Assembly (NCBI GenBank): GCA_037974335.1
Contig: CM075726.1
Span: forward strand, 9,002,389-9,066,388
Direction: 5' to 3'
Source of the DNA: Prionace glauca
Lineage: Eukaryota > Chordata > Chondrichthyes > Carcharhiniformes > Carcharhinidae
DNA length: 64,000 nucleotides
The notes below the pieces were generated by a model. The model saw nothing but the letters and a program-made list of their open reading frames with translations. It was not told where the DNA came from and ran no database searches. Each line of letters opens with the position of its first letter. The first letter of the stretch is position 1. A program made the position numbers and the translations under genes. Of the stretch, positions 1 through 9,654 are shown one piece after another.

Positions 1-310
1 GATACATCTGACCCTCCTCCTCCCCCCAGAGATACATCTGACCCTCCTCCTCCCCCCAGAGATACATCTGACCCTCCTCCCCCCCAGAGATACATCTGAC
101 CCTCCTCCCCCGCCCAGAGATACATCTGACCCTCCTCCTCCCCCCAGAGATACATCTGACCCTCCTCCTCCCCCCAGAGATACATCTGTCCCTCCTCCTC
201 CTCCCCCCAGAGATACATCTGACCCTCCTCCTCCCCCCAGAGATACATCTGACCCTCCTCCTCCCCCCCCCCCCCCCCCCCCCACCAGAGATACATCTGA
301 CCTGCCTCCT
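1..310. repeat. C/T-rich minisatellite, about 30-bp unit
   Basis: About ten head-to-tail copies of a unit that begins GATACATCTGACCCTCCTCC and ends in a C-run followed by CAGA. Unit length varies between roughly 27 and 33 bases through changes in the C-run and in the number of CTC triplets. One stretch near 262-283 is an almost pure run of C. The array runs off the left edge of the window, so its true size is unknown. It lies downstream of the Ig exon of the minus-strand gene, probably in an intron or 3' flank. Confidence 0.95.
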
Positions 311-432
311 CCTCTTCCCCACCCCCCCCCCCACAGGATGCTCTGATTTGCCTCCCCCTCCCCTGCCTCCCCACCCCCCACAGGATGCTCTGATTTGCCT
401 CCCCCTCCCCTGCCTCCCCATCCCCCCAGAGG
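311..432. repeat. Second, related C-rich tandem repeat
   Basis: Two to three copies of a unit of about 50 bases containing GGATGCTCTGATTTGCCTCC followed by a CCCCTCCCCTGCC tract. It adjoins the first array and shares the C-rich, CAGA-like punctuation, so it probably grew from the same seed. Confidence 0.85.
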
Positions 433-898
433 ATGATCTGGGTCAGACACTGGTTGCAGCTCTGAAGCTGCTTCGGAGGTTCCCCTGCAGAATAGGAATC
501 AGTTTCAGATTTATATTGAGCAGGTCGCTTACAGTGTGGATCCAGAATGGACCAGAAGACAGGAAAGTGGGAGAGTTGGGCAGGCGGTTCATTAAATCGA
601 TTTCAATCCATGCTCATGTGTTTAAATCATTGGGCCGCCCAATTGGGGCACGGATCGGATCCGTCTCTGAATCAGGTGTCAGTAAAGTTGTGATTTGTTC
701 AGATTCAGGTGCAGATCGTGCTAAAGCCCCAACGCCCAAATTTACAGCGATTTCAGGCGCAGATCTTTGGTAAAATTGGGTCCGAAGGCACAATTTATCC
801 TGGCCAATCCCCCTCAGCTGCACATCTTTCAAACATTTGTGTTTGTGTTCGGATTGACTTTACATACAGTCTTGTATCGAATTTGAAATATTCCTCAC
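433..898. other. Unannotated flank or intron of the Ig gene
   Basis: I see no Ig C2-type domain, transmembrane exon or known repeat here on either strand. It begins right after the strong donor of the V-set exon (minus strand), so it is most simply intron sequence of that gene. Confidence 0.5.
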
Positions 899-1291
899 CT
901 CTCATTATGAGATCTCCATGCTTCAATTCAAAAGCTCCTTCTTTTATGCCATGGAGCTCCATGCGACAGGTATATTTATTTCCCGTGTCCTTTTTTTTCA
1001 GCTGTTTGATGATGATTGAAGCTTTGTTCTTCCTCGGGTTTCCCAGCACTTGGTAACGATCCTCAATATTCTTCTTGATCAGATTCTGAAACTTTCTGTA
1101 CGTTGTGTTTTGTATTGGATGATTTATATAACTAAATATCACTTTCTTTTCTCTGAACCATTTAATCGTGATGTTACCATTATATCGGGAGTAAGGATGA
1201 ATGAACTTACAGAACAGAACAGTAGCTTTTCCTTCCCTACCCGTCACCTTCTCCGGTGTCTCCATGCTCCAGCCATTGCGATTGCTGCTAA
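899..1291 (-). CDS. SIGLEC15-like: Ig V-set exon of a Siglec-15-like receptor
   Basis: A 393-nt internal exon on the minus strand, preceded by a TGTGTTTTCCAG acceptor and followed by an AGAG/GTGAGG donor. Both junctions are phase 1, as is usual for Ig-domain exons. The 130 complete codons form a V-set domain. It has WSMETPEKV at the start, the B-strand Cys at about residue 28, Trp45, an LGNPR turn (83-87), DTGNKYTC with Cys109, and Arg110 right after that Cys. In human Siglec-15 the Arg at the equivalent place binds sialic acid, and WSM..P, HP, YDG, LGNPR and the C-R-V/M-E string all have counterparts. Two N-glycosylation sequons are visible (NIT at 40, NTT at 62). Only two cysteines are present, so the extra V-domain disulfide I recall for human Siglec-15 is absent. 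It could instead be a fish-specific paralogue. The frame is open. Confidence 0.8.
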
Positions 1292-1851
1292 CTGGAAAAC
1301 ACAAAGTGCTGTTTAAACACCTAACTGAGATGGAAGCTGTTACGGGGCTCTAATGGTGCCTTTCTTGTTCCATTCCCCTCAAGTAGCCAAACAAAGTAAC
1401 AGAGTGATTTGAAGATGAACTTTACCCCTGAATATCCATTCAGAGTAAAGAATTCAGAGATAAAAAGGCAATTAAAATCTCAGCTATGATTATAAATAAT
1501 TAGCATGCACCAATAACAGAATATGAGTTATCTCCATCCAATCACAGTTCATGTAACATCATATAAAAGTGTAATATTTAAAACCAATCACAATCATCTT
1601 ACAATTGCTTAATTATAATACCCAGGAGAGGTGAGCTTTTTATTGCCTCATTTGAGTATTATTCTGCCCGATCTTTACACATTCCAACTATGTCTACACA
1701 CATAGGGTCCTTGTCCAGTTCATGATGTAAAAGCCTTCTCCCAGCACAGTATCTTTCTCCCTCCTTTACCTGAAGGTCAGGTGTGGGGGACTAGTTGCTT
1801 GTAATAACCACCTTGTAATTATACATTGTGTAAGCTTTGTGATTTCTCCAT
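1292..1851. other. Intron sequence without recognised features
   Basis: AT-rich, with no coding potential and no repeat I can name. It lies directly upstream of the V-set acceptor on the minus strand, so it is inferred to be intron. Confidence 0.5.
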
Positions 1852-1945
1852 GTTAACCCTTTCACTGGACAGTTATTCATGTGGTGATTATTTTCCTCCA
1901 TAATTATTAATATGGGTATTGATCTCCCTCAAGAGGCAATGGTTC
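1852..1945 (+). repeat. Unclassified dispersed repeat Y, copy 1
   Basis: The stretch beginning TTAACCCTTTCACTGGACAG and running to CTCCCTCAAGAGGCAATGGT recurs, diverged, at 29107-29205. I do not recognise the family. Confidence 0.6.
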
Positions 1946-1964
1946 CAACCCTTCAGGATTGGTC

Positions 1965-2230
1965 AAGAGTCTCCAGCCTAAGAAAGTCTATCCTTACCAT
2001 GGAGGAAGTGCAGTGAAGGTTCACCAGACTGATTCCTGGGCAGGCAGGATTGATGTATGAAGAGAGATTGAGGTGACAATGTTCTATTCACTGGAGTTTA
2101 GAAGGATGAGAGAGAATCTAATTGAAATCTTTAAATTCTGACAGAGCTGGACAGACTGGATGCAGGGATGATCTTGACCCTGGCTGGTGTCCACAACAAA
2201 GGGTCACATTCTCAGGATACGGGGCAGGCC
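1965..2230 (+). mobile_element. Old CR1 LINE fragment (family E), RT C-terminal part
   Basis: The sequence follows the CR1 landmark order: GTGCAGTGAAGGTTCACCAG (the V-Q-R-R-F-T-R equivalent), an ACTGGAGTTTAGAAGGATGAG stretch (S-L-E-F-R-R-M-R) and GACAGACTGGATGCAGGGATG. It has many stops and is clearly an ancient, 5'-truncated copy. It is cut off on the right by a SINE fragment at about 2231. Confidence 0.75.
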
Positions 2231-2445
2231 ATTTGTTTTATTCATTCATGGGATGTGGTCTTCAAAGGAATGATATTTCAGAGGAATGTTAGAAGTCCTA
2301 TCAGTATGGATCTGGAGTCAGATGTAGACCAGGCTGGGTAAGGATGGTAGATTTCCTTCCCTAAAGGACATGAGTGAATCCAATGGGTTTTTATCACAAC
2401 CAACATAGTCATTATTAGAGTTTTAATTCCAGATTTTTATTTAAA
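2231..2445 (-). mobile_element. Deu-like SINE fragment (SINE-J), minus strand
   Basis: It starts with ATTCATTCATGGGATGTGG, the shared SINE-J/LINE-J 3' end read in reverse. It then has the GGCTGGGTAAGGATGG...GATTTCCTTCCCTAAAGG...TTCCAGATTTTTATT core. The middle is deleted or diverged. It joins CR1-E sequence at about 2445, and that same joint recurs near 5830. Confidence 0.75.
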
Positions 2446-2840
2446 AAGGGTGAAACGTGTAAATGTTGATGTTCAGAGGGACTTGGGAGTGCTCACAATG
2501 GGAACACAGAAAGTTAGCGTACAGGTCCACTAGCAATTAGGAAGGAAACTGGCATATTAGCATTTATTGTAAGAGGATTGGGGTACAAGAATAACAAAGT
2601 CTTGCAACAATTGTAGAGTTTGTTGGGATTGCATCTGGAATATTTACAATTGTATTTTCCATATTTAGGCATGATAAACTTGTATAGGAGACAGTAAAGT
2701 GAATATTCACTAGATTTGTCCCTGGGTAGAGATTGTTGTGCTGTGGAGAGAGACTGAATGAACCAGCTCACTATTCTCTGGAGTTTTAAACAGTAACAGA
2801 TTATCTCATCAATAGCTAGAAGATTGTGAAAGACGTTGAA
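2446..2840 (+). mobile_element. Old CR1 LINE fragment (family E)
   Basis: It contains a decayed CR1 thumb region: TTCAGAGGGACTTGGGAGTGC (the Q-R-D-L-G-V motif), CATTTATTGTAAGAGGATTGG (F-I-x-R-G-I) and the CTGTGGAGAGAGACTGAATGA stretch. The plus-strand frame is not open. Confidence 0.75.
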
Positions 2841-2865
2841 AGGGTGAACACTGAGAGATTGTTTC

Positions 2866-3074
2866 CCCTGGCTGGGGGATTATTGTCTCACAGCACCAGC
2901 GACCCAGGTTCAATTCCAGCCTCGGGTCACTGTCTGTGTGGAATCTGCATGTTCTTCCCATGTCTGCGTGAGTTTCCTCCGGGTGCTCTGGTTTCCTCCC
3001 ACACTCCAAAGATGTTCAGCTTAGGTTGATTGGCCATGATAAATTGCCCCTTAGTGTCAGAGGGTAAAAACAGT
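2866..3074 (+). mobile_element. tRNA-derived SINE (HE1/V-SINE-like), interrupted
   Basis: The body matches the SINE-1 pattern seen elsewhere in the window: GTCTCACAGCACCAGCGACC, the B-box-like GGTTCAATTCC, then CACTGTCTGTGTGGAATCTGC, TGTCTGCGTGAGTTTCCTCC and TTGATTGGCCATGATAAATTG. The A-box end is degraded. A family A CR1 starts where its tail should continue. Confidence 0.8.
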
Positions 3075-4182
3075 ATAAAGAAGAACATAAGAAATAAGAG
3101 CAGGAATAGGCCATCAAGCCCTTCGAGCCTGCCCTGCCATTCAATAAGATCATGGCTGATCTGTCGTGGCTCAGTTCCACATTCCCGCCCTCTCCCCATA
3201 ACCCTTAATCCCCTCTCTTATCAAAAACCCATCAACCCGCATCTTAAAAATATTTAGTGAGGCAGCCTCCACCACTTCAACGGGCAGAGAATTCCAGAGA
3301 TTCACCACCCTTTGAGTGAGGAAGTTCCTCCTCAACTCCGTTCTAAACTGCCCTCCCTTTATCTTGAGGCTGTGCCCCCTAGTCCTACTGTCCTTTCTGA
3401 GTGGGAAGAGTCTCTCCACCTCTATCCTATCCATCCCATTCATCATCTTATACGTCTCAAGGAGATCTCCCCTTATTCTTCTAAACTCTAACGAGTACAA
3501 GCCTAGTTTATTCAGCCTCTCCTCATAGCTCAACCCCCTCAACTCCGGTATCAGCCTAGTAAACCTCCTCTGCACTCCCTCCAGGGCCAAAATATCCTTG
3601 CGTAAGTGCGGCGACCAAAACTGCACACAGTACTCCAGCTCTGGCCTCACCAATGCCCTATACAGCTGCAGCAAGACCTCCCTACTTTTATATTCAATCC
3701 CCCTTGCTATGAAGGCCAGCATCCCATTCGCCTTCCTGACCACCTGCTGCACCTGCAGGCTGGGTTTTTGCGACTCATGCACAAGGACCCCGAGGTCCCT
3801 CTGCACCGTCGCCTGCTGCAGTTTTTCGCCCCGTAAGTAATAGTCCTTCCTACCATTCCTCCTACCAAAGTGGACCACCTCACACTTGCCAACATTAAAT
3901 TCCATTTGCCATTTCCTGGCCCATTCGCCCAGCCTTTCTAGATCCTTCTGCAGACTCTCCACACCCTCCGCACAATTTGCCTTTCCCCCAATCTTGATGT
4001 CATCCGCAAATTTCGACACCCTGCACTCGGTTCCCTCCTCCAGATCATCTATATAAATGGTAAATAGCTGAGGCCCCAGCACCGATCCCTAAGGCACTCC
4101 ACTAGTCACCAACCGCCAATCCGAATAGCACCCATTAACCCCCACTCTCTGCCTCCTATTTGACAACCAATCCTCTATCCAA
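3075..4182 (-). mobile_element. CR1-A LINE copy, 5'-truncated (1.1 kb)
   Basis: Minus-strand CR1 with its AAGAACATAAGAAAT tail at the left. A 303-codon frame (3171-4082) runs from LGPQLFTIYIDDLEEGTE through the thumb (GVQRRFTRLIPELRGLSYEE) to the C-terminal GIKGYGERAGMWN. The catalytic region reads KFADDIKIGG, so the F-A-D-D motif is kept. Just upstream the GVPQGS motif is broken by a stop in place of Gln. Upstream of about 4182 the match to other A copies ends, which gives the 5' truncation point. Confidence 0.93.
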
Positions 4183-4440
4183 GTAGTTGTTCTCGAATCA
4201 GTCGGTAAGCGATCTGAGACTTCTGAATCTTTTTCCCCAATGGAAGATGGGAGAGTGTACATCCAGGGTCCGTGGGGCCCTCGAATATGCCTACTGCTTT
4301 TCTAAGGCAGCGGTGAGTGTAGATGAAGTCAATGGATGGGAGGCTGGTTTGGATGACCTGAAAGGGATTGTGGTCGGTACAGAGTCGATGGGCTGAATGG
4401 TCTCCTCCTGTACTGTAGGGATTCTATGGTTCTCCAAGGA
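4183..4440 (+). repeat. Unclassified repeat ending in a SINE-type tail
   Basis: The right end (GTCGATGGGCTGAATGG then CTGTAGGGATTCTATGG) resembles the tail of the second SINE-1 subfamily. The upstream part, around 4230-4345, is not assigned. Confidence 0.45.
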
Positions 4441-4444
4441 TAAA

Positions 4445-4595
4445 GGGCTGACTATCTTGGACAGAGATGAGGAGAAATGTCTTCACTAAAGGGTAGTGAT
4501 TCTTTGGGAATCTCTATGCCAGATGGTTATAACTGCTCCTGAGTTGAATAAAGTGAACTCTTGGACAGATAGATTTTTGGTCCCTCAGGGATTAA
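4445..4595 (+). mobile_element. CR1 3' fragment, old
   Basis: It reads like the C-terminus of a CR1 RT in a broken frame: GAGGAGAAATGTCTTCACTA (R-N-F-F-T equivalent), then a GGACAGATAGATTTTTGGT stretch (D-R-F-L). A SINE in the opposite orientation ends it. Confidence 0.65.
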
Positions 4596-4920
4596 AAAGA
4601 TTATTTCTTTTATTTATTACGTCACAAGTAGGCTTACATTAACACCGCAATGAAGTTACTGTGAAAATCCCCCAGTCCCCAGACTCCGGCACCTCTTTGA
4701 GCACAGAGGGAGAATTGGTTACCATGCTTTTTAGCATGGTTAATGCACCGAACCCACTTTTAGACTGTGGGAGGAAACCAGAACACCCGGAGCAAACCCA
4801 CACAGACACAGGGAAAGTGTGCAGACTCTGCACAGACAGTGACCCAAGCCTGGAATCGAACCCAGGTTGTTGGTGCTGTGAGGCAGCAGGGCTAACCACT
4901 GTGTCATCATGTTACCCCAT
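4596..4920 (-). mobile_element. tRNA-derived SINE-1, nearly complete, minus
   Basis: On the plus strand it begins TTTATTTATTACGTCACAAG and GCTTACATTAACACCGCAAT, which is the reverse of the SINE tail. It then has TGTGGGAGGAAACCAGAACA, CACAGACAGTGACCC and, near the right end, GGAATCGAACCCAGG (B box reversed) and GCTAACCACTGTG (A-box end). Both ends are present, so it is close to full length. Confidence 0.85.
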
Positions 4921-4984
4921 GGAAGTGTGTACTCCAGCTGCAGACTAACTAGAGAGTGAAACAGTTTGTAAGGTCATTAGATGA

Positions 4985-5690
4985 TAAGAAATAAGCCGAG
5001 TGAAGGCCATTCAGCCCTTCAAGTCTGCTCCACCAATCATTAAGATCATGGCTGATCTGATTGTGCTCTAAACTTCATTTTCAAAGAACAAAGAACAACA
5101 CAGCACAGGAAACAGGCCCTTCGGCCCTAAAGCCCATGCTGCCATTTTAACATTCAGTGAGTGCGCAATTCCAATCCTTCTTCTACCTATGACCTTTGTC
5201 TACGCCTTCTGGACTCCACAATAGAGAATTATATGTGCACCAGATTAATGGAGGTCTAATTTAGGGACAATTTGTTAACACCAATCAGCCTAAAAGCACA
5301 TTTTCCTGCTGTTCCCACAACCTTTGACTTGTAGGATAAAACTCTGAATGAGCCTTGGATATATTCAATGATTCAGCTTCCACTGCTGTCTGGGGAAGTG
5401 AATTCTACAAACAAATGAGCCTCGGAGAGAAGAAGTTCCTGTGCATCTCCATCTTAAACTGGAGACCCTTATTCTGAAACTCTGCCCCCTCGTTCGAGAT
5501 GTGGGAAAGTTTCCTCCCGGCATCTATATGTCAGGTCCGCTCAGATTCGAAGATATTTCAAGAAGATCACCTTTCAATCTTCTAAACTCCAAAGTTATTG
5601 ACACAATCTGCTCACCCTTTCCCCAAAAGACCAACTGCTGAACCCCGGAATCAGCCCAGTGAATCTTTCTGGAACCTTCCTTGGGTCAGG
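4985..5690 (-). mobile_element. Old CR1 LINE copy with a nested CR1 3' end
   Basis: The outer part (4985-5085 and about 5290-5690) is a minus-strand CR1-E-type 3' half with ATTAAGATCATGGCTGATCT, CTTCTAAACTCCAAAGT and GGAATCAGCCCAGTGAATCT. Between them, AAAGAACAAAGAACAACACAGCACAGG plus CAGGCCCTTCGGCCC marks the 3' end of another CR1 family inserted in the same orientation. Everything is decayed. Confidence 0.7.
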
Positions 5691-5915
5691 AGTCACATGT
5701 AGGCCAGGCTGGGTTAGGATGGCAGATTTCCTTCACTACTGGACATGAGTGAATGAGATGGATTTTTACAATAATCGATCTCGTCTTCGTTTGGGTTTTA
5801 GTTCCAGATTTTTATTTAAAAAGGGTGCAACTTGTAAATGTTTGTGTTCAGAGAGACTTGGGGGTGCTCACACTGTGAACACGGAAAGTTAGAGTAGAGA
5901 CCCACAGGCATATCC
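5691..5915. mobile_element. SINE-J/CR1-E composite, copy 2
   Basis: It starts with GAGTCACATGTAGGCCAGGC and the GGCAGATTTCCTTC core (SINE-J, minus). After TTTTTATTTAAAAAGGGTG it turns into CR1 sequence (TTCAGAGAGACTTGGGGGTGC, plus). The joint is the same as at about 2445. Confidence 0.75.
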
Positions 5916-6336
5916 TTCATTGACTCCAGACACCAAAGCCTCTGACCAGTGCGAGAGTAACTTCTCCCTTTCCGTACTCTATGTATCAACTAATAACAGG
6001 AAAGTTTCCCATACACCTTCGCAATGATCTTATCCACCGGGCTATCTGATTTATCCTCTCATTATGGTATCATACGTTTGAGGGGTTTCATTTACTGCAT
6101 TGCAAAATGTTCTTATTTGCAAAGGAAATAACACACAAATCGAACAACCCACATTCTTAACAATTCTTCTGACAGGGCAGCCCCTGATCCTATATCAGTA
6201 TAAAATTCAGCACAATAGTCAGCAAGATATTTAGTGTGAAAGCATTAAATTCAGTGTCATATTGACTATCATATTCAGCAAGATTTTCCGTGTGTATTCT
6301 GTATAATATTCAGGATACAATTCCATATATATTCGG
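5916..6336. other. Intron sequence, AT-rich with degenerate TATAATATTCAG repeats
   Basis: No coding sequence. From about 6190 the motif (TATAAT)ATTCAG and variants recur irregularly. They resume at 6564-6615 after the SINE at 6337-6548, so the SINE landed in a degenerate tandem tract. Confidence 0.6.
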
Positions 6337-6548
6337 GAACCGTAAAGTCACCATAGTGCCAGATGACCAGAGGCTGCTCTACCCTTTGAGTGGGAGAGCT
6401 GACTGGTGATGATTCAACCTGAGCATCATCACATCTCAGGTCAGGGACAAGGTTGAGAAGGTTCATGAATAACCCCAGTTGGTACGGGAATTGAACCCAT
6501 ACTGTTGGCATAACTCACCAGCTGGCCATCCAACTGAGCTAAACAAAC
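6337..6548 (-). mobile_element. tRNA-derived SINE of a third family, minus
   Basis: Read on the minus strand, the head carries TAGCTCAGTTGG (A box; plus 6530-6541) and GGTTCAATTCC (B box; plus 6487-6497), about 33 bases apart. This is a tRNA-like promoter. The body (GAGAGCTGACTGG, CCTGAG, AAGGTTGAGAAGG on the plus strand) is unlike SINE-1 or SINE-J. A true tRNA gene is excluded because no cloverleaf continues past the boxes. Confidence 0.8.
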
Positions 6549-6735
6549 CCACAGTACTCTTGCAGGTATAATATTCAGTATAATATTAAGTTTTATATTC
6601 AGTATAATATTCCATGTAACACAAAGTCACTGATCTTTCTCATTTGCGGTGAGCCAGTTTTTTTCGACACTGTGAATTATTTTACTGAAACAGTACAGCA
6701 GAGGGAAAATGAGTTCATTCTTTGAAAATACATAC

Positions 6736-6784
6736 ATTTTGCTGAGCTGGTCAGTGTGAGTGTACACAGCACGATCCACAGCAT
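6736..6784 (-). CDS. Signal-peptide exon of the Ig-domain gene
   Basis: The minus-strand ATG at 6784 opens MLWIVLCTLTLTSSAK: a hydrophobic core followed by small residues, with a plausible cleavage after Ser-Ser-Ala. The coding part ends in phase 1 at a GTATGT donor (6735-6730). That matches the phase-1 acceptor of the V-set exon at 1291 on the same strand, 5.4 kb downstream. Joining them puts Ser-Ser just after the signal peptide and ahead of the WSM motif, much as in Siglec-15. An in-frame upstream ATG exists, but this Met sits directly before the hydrophobic run. The pairing of the two exons is inferred, and other small exons could lie between. Confidence 0.6.
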
Positions 6785-7002
6785 TCTCTTCACTCCTGCT
6801 GTACACAGAGCTCTCTGAAGGCTCAGCACCCACTCGACGGGACTAAGACCATTGCTCACTATCTGATCTCGTTGCTTCCTTCAGTAAACTTGGTGTTAAC
6901 AAAGAAACAAAGATACTGCTGAAATTTCGCAAGAATGCTGACCAGTTTAACATGGGGAAGTGCATTCTAACATGAGTTCAAAAACAGGATTCTATATTCT
7001 TT

Positions 7003-8835
7003 CACAGGATGTGGTTATTGCTGGCTAGGTTAGCACCTATTTGCCATGTATAATTGCCTTTCCAATGTGTTCATGAGCTGCCTTCTTGAACCGCTACAGT
7101 CCATGTGTTGTAGGTACACCCACAGTGCAGTTAGAAAGGGAGTTCCAGGACTTTGACACAGCGACAGTGAGGGAACAGTGACATATTTCCAAGTTAGGTT
7201 GAGTGTAGCTTGGAGGGGAACTTGTAGAGGGTGGGTGTTCCCATGTGTCTGCTTCCCTTGTCCATCTAGGTTGTAGAGGTTGCGGGGATTAAGGGTTATG
7301 GGGAGAGGGCGGGGATGTGGAACTGAGACACATGTGGATCAGCCATGATCTTATTGAATGGCGGGGCAGGCTCGAGGGGCTAGATGGCCTACTCCTGCTC
7401 CTATTTCTTATGTTCTTATGTTTGGAAAATATACTCTCAAAGGAGTCTTGGTGAGTTGCTGCAATGCATTGTGGAAAAGGTACACTTGGCTGTCACTGTG
7501 CATCAGCAGTGGAGGGAGTCAATAGTTAAAGCGGTGGATGGGATGTCAGTTAAGTGGGCTGCTTTGTCCTGGATGAAGTCCAGCTTCTTGAGTGTTGTTG
7601 GAGTTGCACTCATCCAGGAAAATGGAGAGTATTTTGTTACATTACTGAATTGCGCCTTGTCAATGGTGGAATGGTTCCAAGGAATCAGGAGGTGAGTGAC
7701 TCACTGCAGAATTCCAAGTCTCCAACCTGCTTTGTAGCCACAATATTTAATGGTTAGTCCAGTTCAATTTCTGGTCAATGGCAAGACCCAGCGTGTTGAT
7801 AGTGGGGGATTCAGAAATGCTAATGCATGACATTCAGAATGTCATGGGGAGATGGTTGGATTCTCTTTTGTTGGTGGTGGTTATTGACTGGCATGAATGT
7901 TACTTGTCACTTATCAGCCCAAGTCTCAATCTTATCCACGATTTATTTCATTCGGATATGGACTGATTCAGTATCTGTGGAATCCTGACTGATAATGAAC
8001 ATTGTGGAATCATCTACGAGCATCCCCAGTCCTGATCTTGTGATGGAGGGCAAGTCATCGATGAAGCAGCTGAAGATGGTTGGGCCGAGGGACACTACCC
8101 TGAGGAATTCCCGCAGAGATGTCCTGGAAGTGAGATCATTCACCTCCAGTCATCATAACCACCTTCCTTTGTGCCAGGTATGATTCCAATCAGCAGAGAT
8201 GTTTCCCCCGATTCCCAGTTTCCCCCAGTTTGCAAGGGCTGCCTTCTGCCATCCTGGGTCCAATGGTGCCTTGATGTAAAGGACAGTTCATGTCACCTCT
8301 TCGCTTCAGTTCAGCTCTTTTGTCCATGTTTGAACCAAGGCTGTAATGTGGTCAGGAACTGAGTGACTTTGGCAGAACCCAAACTGGGTGACACAGAGCA
8401 AGTTATTGCTGAGCAGCTGTTGCTTGATAGCACTGTCGGTGACCCCATCCATCACTTTACTGATGACAGAGACCAGCAAGTTTTAGAGCACAAGTCTTCA
8501 GAACGACTGTCAGAATGATATCAGGGTCCGTTGCCTTTGCAGTATCCAGTGCTTTCAGCCATTTCTTGTTATCACCTGGAGTGCATCAATGGTAGAGACT
8601 GGTATCTATGGTGCTGGGATATTTGGAGGAGTCCGAGATGGATCATCCATTTGGCCCTTCCAGCTGAAGATTGTTGTGAATCCTTCAGCCTAATCTTTTG
8701 TAGTGATGTGCTGGGCTCCTCCATCATTGAGGATGGGGATATTTGTGGAGCCTGCTTAGTCTGTGGTGGTACTCCTGAGATACTCTTGGATATCTGTGGA
8801 TTGAGGTTTTCCAACATTCACCGATGGGGCAGAAA
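7003..8835 (-). mobile_element. LINE-J copy 1 (Jockey/I-like), interrupted by CR1-A
   Basis: This minus-strand LINE runs from its 3' region at the left (CTTGAACCGCTACAGTCC, GGAGTTCCAGGACTTTGAC) through the RT to its linker at the right. Read on the minus strand, fragments show SLGPTIFSCFIDDLPSI with V-D-D in place of A-D-D at 7943-8143, and SSMMEEPSTSLQKI at about 8700-8750, which matches the copy at 58.7-61.8 kb. The frame is broken in many places. A family A CR1 splits it at 7286-7420. Confidence 0.85.
7286..7420 (+). mobile_element. CR1-A 3' end inserted in LINE-J
   Basis: 135 bases from GGATTAAGGGTTATGGGGAG to the TTCTTATGTTCTTATG tail. LINE-J sequence reads GAGGTTGCGGG on the left and TTTGGAAAATA on the right, a continuous stretch in the family, so the CR1 went in cleanly. 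Confidence 0.92.
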
Positions 8836-9104
8836 CAGGTGAAAACAAGGGACAAAGTGACAGGGTGATTTATGTTTCTCTGAGCTTAATCTGTTTGCAA
8901 AGATTAATGTCTGGATTGAATCTCCCTAAAGTTTTGGGACTGAAACTTGTAAATTCTACTGGAGGCATTTAAAATTAGAAATACATGAGCTGAAAAACAT
9001 GGGTGGTTTATTAATATTTCTACCTAACAGATTCCCTCTGCTGGTACATGTGTTTATGGTAGCTTCAAGTGGACAAAATACACAATGCAATTTTTAAAAT
9101 GCAT
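8836..9104. other. No recognised feature
   Basis: AT-rich unique-looking sequence with no open frame of note and no known repeat. Confidence 0.5.
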
Positions 9105-9205
9105 TTTCTTTCATGGGTTGTGGGGGTCACTGGCTAGGCCAGCATTCATGACCTTTCTCAAGCTTCCCTTGAGAAGGTTGTCCGTGTGGTGTTGGTATGC
9201 CCATC
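9105..9205 (-). mobile_element. LINE-J/SINE-J 3' end fragment
   Basis: TTTCTTTCATGGGTTGTGGG...CACTGGCTAGGCCAGCATT...CCTTGAGAAGG is the reverse of the common J tail. It is too short to tell LINE from SINE, although the CTTGAGAAGG part favours the LINE. Confidence 0.65.
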
Positions 9206-9365
9206 GTAATTAAATTAGATATAGCTCTTGGGGCTAATGGGATCCAGGGATATGGTGGGGATGGCAAGATCAGGATGATCAGCCGTGATCAAGATGAATA
9301 GTGGAGCAGGCTCAAAAGGCTCAATCACCAACTCCTGCTTCCATTTTCTAGTTTCTAAACAACAC
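9206..9365 (+). mobile_element. CR1-E 3' tail
   Basis: ATAGCTCTTGGGGCTAATGG, GGATATGGTGGGGATGG and GGAGCAGGCTCAAAAGGCTC, then CTCCTGCTTCCATTTTCTAG, is the 3' UTR pattern of CR1-E. The copy is 5'-truncated and diverged. Confidence 0.75.
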
Positions 9366-9654
9366 GGTGAGGTCAGGAATAAAGTGATCCCAGTGCGTGC
9401 TGAGTCCTTGCAGACTCCAGGCTTCCTGCACATTTGTGTGATTCACCGCTGTGTTTGCAAAGGCGACAACATTCCTGCATCAGGCAATGTTCCTTCACCA
9501 TTGAACACAACATGGCAGAATTCAATTCTGCTTATACTGAACGTACACTTGTCATTTTTTTCAACGTGAGGTTACATTTTCCAAGTTATTATTGGCCTGT
9601 ATATGTGTGCACCTCATTTTCAGTGTGACCACTGATGAGAATATCAACACTGAC
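9366..9654. other. No recognised feature
   Basis: Nothing recognisable on either strand. Confidence 0.45.

Noticed and set aside
1-310. Direct repeats that could look like a CRISPR array
   Set aside because: Units are contiguous with no unique spacers, in a vertebrate repeat landscape; it is a minisatellite.
614-832. Possible C2-set or membrane exon of the Ig gene
   Set aside because: No cysteine/tryptophan pattern of an Ig domain and no hydrophobic stretch; the gene probably continues outside the window.
6487-6541. tRNA gene
   Set aside because: A and B boxes are present but the sequence continues as a SINE body and cannot fold as a tRNA.
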